Below, piece by piece: positions 1-5,574 of a stretch of 5,698 nucleotides of DNA (position 1 is its first letter; each line of letters begins with the position of its first letter). The notes beneath the pieces were generated by a model that had not been told where the DNA came from, did not search any database, and was given only the letters and a program-made list of their open reading frames with translations. Made by a program: the position numbers and the translations under genes. The DNA comes from Desulfuromonadaceae bacterium. GTDB lineage: Bacteria; Desulfobacterota; Desulfuromonadia; Desulfuromonadales; SZUA-540. The DNA lies in assembly GCA_003250235.1 (NCBI GenBank), contig QKGY01000252.1, forward strand, positions 1 to 5,698. The letters run 5' to 3'.

Positions 1-630
1 ACCACCATCGCCGAATATTTCTGCAACCGGGGCCAGGACGTCCTGATGATGATGGACTCGGTAACCCGCTTTGCCATGGCCATGCGGGAAGTCGGCCTCG
101 CCATCGGCGAGCCCCCGACCACCAAAGGATATACCCCGTCGGTATTCGCCACCCTGCCCAAGCTGCTCGAGCGTGCCGGCAGCTTCGCCGGCTGCGGCAG
201 CATCACCGCCCTGTACACCGTGCTGGTCGAAGGGGACGACATGAACGAGCCGGTGGCCGACTCGGTGCGTTCCATCCTCGACGGGCACATCGTGCTGTCG
301 CGTGACCTCGCCGCGAAAAATCACTATCCGGCCATCGACGTCATGGTGTCGGCCAGTCGTGTCATGAGGGATATCGTCAGCAGCGAGCACATCACCCTGG
401 CCGGCCAGCTGCGCGAGATCATGGCGACCTACCGCGAAGCCGAAGACCTGATCAATATCGGCGCCTACAGCGCTGGAAGCAATCCCAAGATCGACTACGC
501 CCTGACGCGCATCGACGCGGTCAACGAGTTTCTGTGCCAGGGGGTCCATGACGCCGTGGCCCTCGAAGATACCCTCTCCCAGTTGAAGACGGTCGTCCTG
601 CACCGCCGTCAGAAGCTTCGCGAGTCTTAA
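1..630 (+). CDS. fliI: FliI, flagellar type III export ATPase (C-terminal part, 5' truncated by window edge)
   Basis: FliI is the cytoplasmic ATPase of the flagellar type III export apparatus. It forms a hexamer that works with FliH and FliJ to deliver rod, hook and filament subunits to the export gate. The reading frame is open from base 1 and gives 209 residues before TAA at 628-630, roughly the second half of a protein that is usually about 440 aa, so the P-loop lies outside the window. Visible here are the Walker B strand VLMMMDSVTR (Asp at fragment residue 19), the following FAMAMREVGLAIGEPP segment, VEGDDMNEPVADSVRSILDG, the YPAIDV..S.SRVM segment and the C-terminal YREAEDLINIGAY.AGSNPKID segment, all typical of FliI and its SctN/F1-beta relatives. 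The internal ATG at 46 is not the start, because conserved sequence runs in frame upstream of it. A virulence SctN is the alternative, but the flagellar neighbours argue for FliI. Confidence 0.97.
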   Translation, partial: TTIAEYFCNRGQDVLMMMDSVTRFAMAMREVGLAIGEPPTTKGYTPSVFATLPKLLERAGSFAGCGSITALYTVLVEGDDMNEPVADSVRSILDGHIVLSRDLAAKNHYPAIDVMVSASRVMRDIVSSEHITLAGQLREIMATYREAEDLINIGAYSAGSNPKIDYALTRIDAVNEFLCQGVHDAVALEDTLSQLKTVVLHRRQKLRES

Positions 631-635
631 ACGAA

Positions 636-648
636 GGGAGGTTCTCCC
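636..648 (+). promoter_or_regulatory. fliJ Shine-Dalgarno inside a small hairpin
   Basis: The fliJ ribosome binding site AAGGGAGG (634-641) ends 7 nt before the ATG. Bases GGGAG (636-640) are exactly complementary to CTCCC (644-648) across a 3-nt loop GTT, and the stem ends immediately before the start codon. The Shine-Dalgarno is therefore potentially masked unless a ribosome terminating at the fliI stop (628-630) opens it. The complementarity is seen directly; the role in coupling is inferred, and a 5-bp stem is short. Confidence 0.45.
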
Positions 649-1089
649 ATGAAGAAATTCAAGCTCGAATCCGTACTCACCTATCGCCAGATTCTGGAAA
701 ACCAGGCCCAGCAGAAGCTTGCCCAGGTCCTCGACAAGGAAGCGGCGCTGATCTCCGAGATGAGGCGGCAGGAGGAAGAGCTGCATGCTCTCTACGCCGA
801 GAGGGACAAGCGCCAGCAGAGCGGCATGGCGATTCATGAAATGCAGCTTTACGAAAACCGCATCAGCCACCAGGTCCAGTCCCTGGCGGAGCTGGTCGAA
901 CAGCTCGATAAGCTGAGCAGGCAGGTGGTGGCTAGCCGCGAAGCCCTCTGCGACGCCAGCCGCGACAAGAAACTGCTGGAGAAGGTCAAGGAAAAGCATC
1001 GTATGCAACAGCAGTCCGAGATGCGTCGCCGCGAGTCGAACCTGCTCGATGAAGTCGCGGTTTTGTTCAATACCCGGGGGGAACCATGA
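649..1089 (+). CDS. fliJ: FliJ, export ATPase stalk / chaperone-escort protein
   Basis: FliJ is a small coiled-coil protein of the flagellar export apparatus. It sits in the central channel of the FliI hexamer, resembling the gamma subunit of F1-ATPase, and links the ATPase to the gate protein FlhA. The product is 146 aa, against about 147 aa for the enterobacterial protein. It opens MKKFKLESVLTYRQ, matching the usual FliJ start (basic/hydrophobic, then L..VL.YR...E), and is highly charged and almost wholly helical with no predicted membrane segment. Heptad-like runs of Leu, Glu, Lys and Gln extend over about residues 14-130. The ATG at 649 has a strong Shine-Dalgarno and lies 18 nt after fliI. 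The stop overlaps the start of the next gene (ATGA), suggesting translational coupling. FliJ sequences are weakly conserved, so position right after fliI carries much of the identification. Confidence 0.9.
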   Translation: MKKFKLESVLTYRQILENQAQQKLAQVLDKEAALISEMRRQEEELHALYAERDKRQQSGMAIHEMQLYENRISHQVQSLAELVEQLDKLSRQVVASREALCDASRDKKLLEKVKEKHRMQQQSEMRRRESNLLDEVAVLFNTRGEP

Positions 1090-1601
1090 TGACACGTCGG
1101 TTTTTCAGCGTTGCGTTGTTGGCGCTGTCTTTGATTGTTCTGATGCCGAGCGGGCCCATCCTGGCGCAGGACCCGCAATCTTCTGCTCTCGAACCGGTTA
1201 AATCGGTGGAGGAGAGACGGATCCTGGTAACGCTTCAGGAAGAGAGGGACAAGCTGGCCTCCCGGGAAAAAGATCTCGATCATCGCGAAATGGAACTAAA
1301 GACTCTGCAGGCGGAAGTCGATAAGAAGCTTGACGAGCTGAAGACCCTGCGTCAGCAGTACGAAAAACTTCTGGCGGAACGCGACAGCAAGGAGGCGGAA
1401 CGGGTGGCTGAACTGAGTCAGATGTACGAGAAGATGGATCCGGCCAAAGCCGCCGCCATTGTCTCTTCTCTCGACGACAATCTGGCCATCGGCATTCTGT
1501 CCGGCATGAAGAAGAAATCGGCCGGCAAACTCCTCAACAACATGGATCCGCAGAAGGCGGTCCGCCTGAGCCGGAAATTCTCCAGCATCGAGCCGAACTG
1601 A
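1086..1601 (+). CDS. MotE-like exported protein with MgtE-N/FliG-like C-terminal domain
   Basis: The 171-aa product begins with a signal-peptide-like segment: a basic start (MMTRR), a hydrophobic core at about residues 6-20, and a possible signal peptidase I site after ILA (residue 27). Residues about 41-110 are strongly charged with heptad character, a probable coiled coil. Residues about 110-165 (VAELSQMYEKMDPAKAAAIV onward, then AIGILSGMKKKSAGKLLNNM and DPQKAV) resemble the helical repeat of the MgtE intracellular N domain, which is structurally related to FliG. This combination fits the MotE family; in Sinorhizobium, MotE is a periplasmic chaperone for the motility protein MotC. The gene overlaps fliJ by 4 nt and precedes fliK. 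A second ATG at 1089 is an alternative start; GGGGGGAA at 1076-1083 could serve either. An uncleaved N-terminal membrane anchor is possible. The family call is fairly firm; the actual role in this organism is unknown. Confidence 0.75.
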   Translation: MMTRRFFSVALLALSLIVLMPSGPILAQDPQSSALEPVKSVEERRILVTLQEERDKLASREKDLDHREMELKTLQAEVDKKLDELKTLRQQYEKLLAERDSKEAERVAELSQMYEKMDPAKAAAIVSSLDDNLAIGILSGMKKKSAGKLLNNMDPQKAVRLSRKFSSIEPN

Positions 1602-1619
1602 ACGTCGGTTTTTCATTGC

Positions 1620-1643
1620 CCCTCGTCATGAGGGTATCTTTTT
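1620..1643 (+). promoter_or_regulatory. Weak hairpin plus T-tract upstream of fliK (possible attenuator)
   Basis: In the 61-nt gap between the motE-like stop and the fliK ATG, CCCTC (1620-1624) pairs with GAGGG (1630-1634) around the loop GTCAT, and five T residues follow at 1639-1643 after the spacer TATC. This is terminator-like but weak: the stem is only 5 bp and the T-tract is displaced by four bases. It may cause partial attenuation or pausing, or be incidental. It is not strong enough to call an operon boundary. Confidence 0.25.
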
Positions 1644-1646
1644 GGG

Positions 1647-1656
1647 AAAGGAGGTG
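1647..1656 (+). promoter_or_regulatory. fliK Shine-Dalgarno that fixes the start at ATG 1663
   Basis: AAAGGAGGTG is an almost perfect anti-16S match, 6 nt before the ATG at 1663. The longer reading frame that opens at TTG 1642 would place this sequence inside the coding region and has no ribosome binding site at suitable distance, so the ATG is preferred. Confidence 0.85.
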
Positions 1657-1662
1657 AAACAG

Positions 1663-2967
1663 ATGATACCTATGATGTCCAATATCTCATCGGAAGGCAT
1701 GACAAGCAAACCGTTTGCCGGTTCGGCAAAGAGCTCTTCCGGAAAAGGGTTCCTGCCGTTTTTGCAGCAGGCGTCCCAGGGGACGACTTCTCTTGAGGAA
1801 AGCGACGGCGAGTCTCTGCAGGGGCTTTTGACTGCCATGATGGCAGCGGGCCTGTCCATGCCCTTCCAGGGAATGGCCGGCGAGCTCTCCGCCGAAGGTG
1901 GCGCTCAGGGAGAGGCGACTCTCCAGGTACTCCAAGAGCGGCTGCAGGGGGTATTCGGCCAAGCCGAAGGGACCCCAGCCCAAAGCCTGGAGGCTCAGAA
2001 TCTTGAAGAGCTGACAACACTGGTCAATCAGATTGCCGGCAAGGGACAGAAGGATGCTTCGGCCTCCACGGCCGCTCTTCAGGAAACCTTCGAAGAAGTT
2101 GCCCAGGTGTTGGTTCAGAAGACGGATGCGAAAATCGAATCCGAAACGGGATCGAAGAGCAAAGGTCTCTCCGAGAGCCGTTTTGCGGAAATCCTCGGCT
2201 TGCGTTCTGCCCAGAACGCGTCGGTGGCCACGCATTCTGCGAAGCATCCCGTGGCGGTTCAGGAAACCCTGGTCGGCCAGGGAGAGGCCGAACTCGCAGC
2301 CGGTCTTCTGAACCCGGAAACGGTCCAGGGATCATTGACTGTCGACGGGGATCAAGAGAGCGGCGTGTTTTCCAAGGCTCTCGATGCCGAAACGCTTCAT
2401 CAGGACCTCCCCGAGGGGGCCAAAACCGCCGAGATCTTGATGGGCGGACAAGAGCCCATGGCGCCGTCGCACCAGGCGGGGACTCCCGAGGCCAAGGGGG
2501 CGGAGATCCGCCTGCCGTCGGGCACCCTGGTCGGCGAAGGCCGTATCGTGGAGCAGACCATCGAGAAGCTCACGGTTCACAACCCGCGCGAGACCAGCAG
2601 CATCACCCTGCGGCTTCACCCCGAAGAGCTGGGACACGTCAAGCTCGAACTGGTGATGGACAAAGACAGTGTGCGTGCCCACCTGCACGCGCAGAGTCAG
2701 CAGGTTCAGGAAGTTCTGGAACGGCACCTGCCCCGGTTGCGCGATGCCCTGGAAATGCAGGGGCTCAAGATCGACCAGCTTCAGGTCAGTGTCGATTCCC
2801 AGCAGAGCGAAAACGGAGGGTTCTTCCAGCAGCAGAACTCTCAGGGAACCTTTACGGCTCAGCAGGGGACTCCCTGGAGCGCGAGCCGCTACGAGGAACC
2901 GCCGGCTCAGGTTGTCGCAACCCGTCAATCGGTACGCGACGGATCGGGACTGAGCGTAAGAATCTGA
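1663..2967 (+). CDS. fliK: FliK, flagellar hook-length control protein
   Basis: FliK is exported during hook assembly, measures hook length, and then switches the export gate from hook-type to filament-type substrates through its C-terminal domain. The product is 434 aa from the ATG, close to the usual 400-plus. Residues 1 to about 290 are low-complexity, rich in Gln, Ala, Ser, Gly and Glu, without recognisable motifs, as expected for the extended ruler region. Residues about 300-385 form the conserved Flg_hook domain, marked by SSITLRLHPEELGHVKLEL (LRLHPEELG at about 316-324), then a run of VQEVLERHLPRLRDALE and LKIDQLQVSV. The Gln/Ser-rich tail after about residue 385 is typical. There is no signal peptide, as expected for a type III substrate. 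It lies in the hook operon 22 nt ahead of flgD. The in-frame TTG at 1642 would add seven residues but is disfavoured by the ribosome binding site. Confidence 0.92.
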   Translation: MIPMMSNISSEGMTSKPFAGSAKSSSGKGFLPFLQQASQGTTSLEESDGESLQGLLTAMMAAGLSMPFQGMAGELSAEGGAQGEATLQVLQERLQGVFGQAEGTPAQSLEAQNLEELTTLVNQIAGKGQKDASASTAALQETFEEVAQVLVQKTDAKIESETGSKSKGLSESRFAEILGLRSAQNASVATHSAKHPVAVQETLVGQGEAELAAGLLNPETVQGSLTVDGDQESGVFSKALDAETLHQDLPEGAKTAEILMGGQEPMAPSHQAGTPEAKGAEIRLPSGTLVGEGRIVEQTIEKLTVHNPRETSSITLRLHPEELGHVKLELVMDKDSVRAHLHAQSQQVQEVLERHLPRLRDALEMQGLKIDQLQVSVDSQQSENGGFFQQQNSQGTFTAQQGTPWSASRYEEPPAQVVATRQSVRDGSGLSVRI

Positions 2968-2989
2968 CAGAAAGGAGGCAGTCAAAAAA

Positions 2990-3661
2990 ATGGCAGATAT
3001 CAGTAGTATCAGCGGTACAACGACAAGCACGACAAGCTTTTCGACCCTGACGGGAAACACGCTGGGCAAAGAGGACTTTCTCAAGCTGCTTGTCGCCCAG
3101 TTGCAGAATCAGGATCCGCTCAACCCGCAGGATGCCACCGAGTTCACCTCCCAGATGGCCCAGTTCAGCTCTCTGGAACAGCTGATCGGCATCAATGACG
3201 GCATGGCTGGGCTTTCGTCCCAAAGCGGGGAAGTGGAAAAACTCTCGGCCCTGACCCTGATCGGCAAGGACGTGGTGGCCGAATCGGCCGGTTTCACCCT
3301 CGGCGGCTCGGGTACCCTCGACGGCCAGATCGGTTATCGTCTGGACGATGCCGCTTCCGAAGTGGACGTCACTATTCTCAACGCCAGCGGTCGGGTGGTC
3401 GCCACCCTGCCGAGCCATTCCGCGGCAGCCGGGGAGAATTTCCTGGATTGGAACGGTCTGGGTTCCGACGGACAGGCCCTTGCGGCCGGCCAGTACTACA
3501 TGGCGATCAATGCCGTGGACAGCGAGGGCAATTCCCTGGGAGTCACCCCCCTGGTTTCGGGGACGATCAGCGGCGTGGACTTCGCAACCGGAGGCAGCGT
3601 CCTCTACAGCGCCATCGGCGAATTCACTATGGCTGACGTCGCGTCCGTGCGGGAGATCTGA
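2990..3661 (+). CDS. flgD: FlgD, hook assembly scaffold / hook cap protein
   Basis: FlgD caps the growing hook outside the cell, helping hook subunits polymerise, and is discarded when the hook is complete. The 223-aa product (Salmonella FlgD is 232 aa) has a Ser/Thr-rich start followed by the diagnostic N-terminal region at about residues 25-75: LGKEDFLKLLVAQLQNQDPL, then NPQDATEFTSQMAQFSSLEQL. Residues from about 85 to the end are beta-rich and match the FlgD tudor/Ig-like (FlgD_ig) region, including VDVTILNASGRVVATL, the W-containing NFLDWNGLGSDGQALAAGQY and GVTPLVSGTISGVDF. No cleavable signal peptide is seen, consistent with type III export. The ATG is preceded by GAAAGGAGG (2970-2978) with an 11-nt spacer, slightly long. 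The stop is 2 nt from the next gene, implying coupled translation. Confidence 0.96.
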   Translation: MADISSISGTTTSTTSFSTLTGNTLGKEDFLKLLVAQLQNQDPLNPQDATEFTSQMAQFSSLEQLIGINDGMAGLSSQSGEVEKLSALTLIGKDVVAESAGFTLGGSGTLDGQIGYRLDDAASEVDVTILNASGRVVATLPSHSAAAGENFLDWNGLGSDGQALAAGQYYMAINAVDSEGNSLGVTPLVSGTISGVDFATGGSVLYSAIGEFTMADVASVREI

Positions 3662-3663
3662 GC

Positions 3664-4053
3664 ATGGATGACCAGGTTTTTCTCTATCCCCGACCGATCC
3701 TGCCCGCGACCTCTTCGACTCGTCCGGCGGGCAAGACCGAAGCCAAGATCCAGGGACCTTCCTTCGACAAGGTCCTGGACAAGGAGCTTCAGCAGGGCTC
3801 GGAGCTGCGCTTCTCCAAACATGCCTTGAGCCGCATGGAGAGCCGTGGCATTCAACTGACATCCGATGCGATGCGCCGTCTGGAACAGGCGGTGCGGACT
3901 GTGGATGCCAAGGGCAGCCGGGACTCCCTGGTGCTGCTCGACCAGACGGCCATGGTGGTCAGCGTAAAGAACAACACCGTGGTCACGGTTGTGGATCAGG
4001 ACAGTCTCAAAGGCAACGTATTCACCAACATCGACAGCGCCATCATCGCTTAA
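3664..4053 (+). CDS. Conserved flagellar operon protein, Flagellar_put/TIGR02530-like, function unknown
   Basis: This 129-aa protein has a variable, proline-containing N-terminal part (about residues 1-45) and a conserved-looking part from about residue 50: FSKHALSRMESRGI, then VDAKGSRDSLVLLDQTAMVV, SVKNNTVVTVVD and NVFTNIDSAI. I recognise this as the family annotated as 'flagellar operon protein' (TIGR02530; Pfam Flagellar_put), commonly found between flgD and flgE in Firmicutes and some deltaproteobacteria. No biochemical role is established that I know of. There is no signal peptide, membrane segment or catalytic motif. The ATG lies 2 nt after the flgD stop, with GGGAG (3651-3655) in the flgD end as a probable ribosome binding site. 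Its position suggests a part in hook assembly, perhaps as a chaperone or export helper, but that is only context. Confidence 0.85.
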   Translation: MDDQVFLYPRPILPATSSTRPAGKTEAKIQGPSFDKVLDKELQQGSELRFSKHALSRMESRGIQLTSDAMRRLEQAVRTVDAKGSRDSLVLLDQTAMVVSVKNNTVVTVVDQDSLKGNVFTNIDSAIIA

Positions 4054-4054
4054 C

Positions 4055-4081
4055 TGAACCGGTCCTCATCGAGGAGGTTCA
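4055..4081 (+). promoter_or_regulatory. Strong RNA hairpin between the small flagellar gene and flgE
   Basis: TGAACC (4055-4060) pairs with GGTTCA (4076-4081), and TCCTC (4063-4067) pairs with GAGGA (4071-4075) around the 3-nt loop ATC, giving 11 base pairs with a 2-nt GG bulge (4061-4062). It starts one base after the stop codon of the preceding gene. No T-run follows, so it is not a standard intrinsic terminator. It could be an mRNA stability or processing element protecting the highly translated flgE message, or a partial block to readthrough. The right arm overlaps the candidate sigma-54 promoter. Confidence 0.5.
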
Positions 4082-4090
4082 CGGGTTGCC
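4075..4090 (+). promoter_or_regulatory. Candidate sigma-54 promoter for flgE
   Basis: AGGTTCACGGGTTGCC has the invariant GG (4076-4077) and GC (4088-4089) at the required 10-nt spacing and a perfect TTGC in the -12 element. The -24 element is weak: only GG and one C of TGGCACG match. The -12 GC is 37 nt before the flgE ATG, so the start point would fall near 4101, just ahead of the flgE ribosome binding site. Hook genes are sigma-54 dependent in several flagellated proteobacteria, which makes this plausible but unproven. Confidence 0.35.
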
Positions 4091-4126
4091 AAACGACAGC
4101 GGCAGCCCCTCACGGAGGATAACATC

Positions 4127-5380
4127 ATGGGTATTTCAAGTTCTCTTTATGCAGGTATCAGCGGTCTGAACGCCAACGGCAACGCCATGAGCGTCATCGG
4201 CAACAACCTCTCCAACACCAACACCGTCGGGTACAAGTCGGCTCGTACCGTCTTCGCCGACATGCTCTCCAGCTCGATTTCCGGCTCGGGCGGCACCTCT
4301 CAGGTCGGCCGCGGCGTCACCCTGTCGACGGTGGACAACGTCTTCTCCCAGGGGACTTTCGAGACGACCGAATCGAATACCGATCTGGCCCTCGAAGGAG
4401 ACGGCTTCTTCATCGTGTCGTCGCCGGGTTCCGACGAAGACCTCTACACCCGCGCCGGCGCTTTCGCCTTCGACAAACAGGGCTATCTGGTCAACCCCGA
4501 AGGGTATCGGGTCCAGGGTTATCCCTACGATACCGACGGCGTGACCCTGCTCTCGACTCTGGACGATATCCGTGTCGACGGGACCTCCACCGTGCCCGCT
4601 CAGGCCACCAGCGCGATCACCCTGAGCAACAACCTCGACTCCAACTCGACCATCATCGCCGGCGGTTTTGTGCTGGCCGACCCCCAGACCAGCTCCAACT
4701 ATTCGACCTCCATCCAGAGCTATGACACCCTGGGCAACACCCATCTGCTGACCACCTATTTCACCAAGACGGCGGACAACAACTGGAGCTGGACCACCAC
4801 GGCCCAGAGCGCCGAAGTCGTTGCGCCGGCGACCACGCCGCTGGTGGTGGTCGGTTCGGGAACGTTCTCTTTCAATACCGATGGCTCCCTGACCGCCCCG
4901 GCCAGCGGAACGCTCACCCTGCCGGCCTGGCTGGGCGGCTCGCAAGCCGGTATGGCCGTGACCCTCGACTTCAACGCGACCCAGTACGCCAGCGACTCGG
5001 TGACGGTCGGCCAGGAGCAGGACGGTTATTCGGCCGGCGACCTGGTCAAGATCGCGATCGAGTCGAACGGCGACGTCGTGGGGACCTACACCAACGGCGA
5101 GCGCGTCTCGGTGGCCCGCATCGGGCTGGCCCGCTTCGCCAATGTCGGCGGTCTGTCCAAAGAAGGCGGAAACCTCTACGCGTCGACCACGGCGTCGGGG
5201 CTCCCCAGCGACGCCTCCTCGAGCACCACGATGTTCACCAATTCCCTGGAGCAGTCCAACGTCGACATGGGCCTCGAGTTCGTCAAGATGATCACCACTC
5301 AGCGCGGCTTCCAGGCCAACTCCAAGATCATCACCACGACCGACGAAATGCTCTCGGAGCTGATCAATCTCAAGCGGTAA
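4127..5380 (+). CDS. flgE: FlgE, flagellar hook protein
   Basis: FlgE polymerises into the hook, the flexible joint that transmits torque from the rod to the filament. The 417-aa product (Salmonella FlgE is 403 aa) starts with the rod/hook N-terminal motif: SSLYAGISGLNANGNAMSVI, then GNNLSNTNTVGYKSARTVF. Next come SQVGRGVTL, the ALEGDGFFIV motif (about residues 88-97) and the YTRAGAF segment shared by hook and rod proteins. Residues about 165-290 (from ITLSNNLDSN) correspond to the surface-exposed FlgE D2 domain. The C-terminal region from about residue 374 (LEQSNVDMGLEFVKMITTQR, then GFQANSKIITTTDEML) is the coiled-coil-forming Flg_bbr_C domain. There is no cleaved signal, as expected for a type III substrate. 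CGGAGGAT 6-7 nt upstream is a clear ribosome binding site. Codons are strongly biased to C-ending forms (AAC, TTC, ACC), consistent with high expression. FlgG/FlgF are excluded by length, the D2 insertion and context. Confidence 0.96.
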   Translation: MGISSSLYAGISGLNANGNAMSVIGNNLSNTNTVGYKSARTVFADMLSSSISGSGGTSQVGRGVTLSTVDNVFSQGTFETTESNTDLALEGDGFFIVSSPGSDEDLYTRAGAFAFDKQGYLVNPEGYRVQGYPYDTDGVTLLSTLDDIRVDGTSTVPAQATSAITLSNNLDSNSTIIAGGFVLADPQTSSNYSTSIQSYDTLGNTHLLTTYFTKTADNNWSWTTTAQSAEVVAPATTPLVVVGSGTFSFNTDGSLTAPASGTLTLPAWLGGSQAGMAVTLDFNATQYASDSVTVGQEQDGYSAGDLVKIAIESNGDVVGTYTNGERVSVARIGLARFANVGGLSKEGGNLYASTTASGLPSDASSSTTMFTNSLEQSNVDMGLEFVKMITTQRGFQANSKIITTTDEMLSELINLKR

Positions 5381-5404
5381 TAATCCTGTCAAAATCATGA
5401 CCCG

Positions 5405-5440
5405 GGGGAGCGGCTGAACAGCAGCCGCTCCCCTTTTTTT
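5405..5440 (+). terminator. Intrinsic terminator after flgE
   Basis: A perfect 12-bp GC-rich stem, GGGGAGCGGCTG (5405-5416) with CAGCCGCTCCCC (5422-5433), closes a 5-nt loop AACAG and is followed at once by seven T residues (5434-5440). It starts 24 nt after the flgE stop and is oriented to end the hook operon transcript. Confidence 0.95.
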
Positions 5441-5574
5441 GGCCTTTTTGACACCCCTGTTGAAGCCCTCCGGCGGTTTATGCCGGTAAATCTGGGACTG
5501 GCATGTATTGTGCTAAAAGAGGTCGTAGCTGGATGCCTTCAAAAGACGTCACTAACAACGCCGAGGTTTAAGAG
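5441..5574 (+). other. Non-coding intergenic region between terminator and motA
   Basis: No supported reading frame lies here. It holds a short inverted repeat, CCGGC (5470-5474) with GCCGG (5482-5486), an isolated TTGACA (5448-5453) without a properly spaced -10 partner, the sigma-54 promoter match at 5499-5514, and the motA ribosome binding site GAGGT (5563-5567), 7 nt before the ATG. Confidence 0.7.
5499..5514 (+). promoter_or_regulatory. Sigma-54 (RpoN) promoter for motA
   Basis: TGGCATGTATTGTGCT matches the TGGCACG-N4-TTGCW consensus at all but two defined positions (T for C in the -24 element, G for T in the -12 element), with invariant GG (5500-5501) and GC (5512-5513) exactly 10 nt apart. 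The predicted start is near 5525, leaving a leader of about 50 nt before the motA ATG. It sits downstream of a strong terminator, where a promoter is needed. An RpoN enhancer-binding protein would have to act here; no clear upstream activator site could be identified by eye. Confidence 0.75.

Noticed and set aside
1607..1619. Sigma-54-like GG...TTGC upstream of fliK
   Set aside because: The GG and GC are 9 nt apart instead of 10 and the rest of the -24 element does not match.
2332..3084. 250-codon minus-strand frame beginning with a hydrophobic segment (VEKLVVLVVVPLILLISAIF)
   Set aside because: The apparent membrane helix is antisense to the Ser/Thr-rich flgD start and the fliK-flgD gap, and the remainder is antisense to the conserved FliK domain. 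It looks like chance.
2852..3862. 336-codon open frame on the minus strand across flgD and flanks
   Set aside because: It spans the ends of three recognised genes antisense to them, with no recognisable domain and no operon context.
4086..4169. 27-codon TTG-initiated frame upstream of and overlapping flgE, 8 nt after GAGGAGG
   Set aside because: A leader peptide is conceivable, but the TTG falls in the putative -12 element, the GAGGAGG is locked in the hairpin, and nothing supports translation.
4136..5398. 420-codon open frame on the minus strand opposite flgE
   Set aside because: Its translation is low-complexity (rich in G, R, V, D, H) and lies exactly antisense to a well-identified hook gene. 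Strong C-ending codon bias on the + strand removes stops from this antisense frame, so it is a compositional shadow.
5448..5453. Exact sigma-70 -35 hexamer TTGACA downstream of the terminator
   Set aside because: No acceptable -10 hexamer occurs 16-18 nt downstream; the position is GC-rich (CGGCGG).
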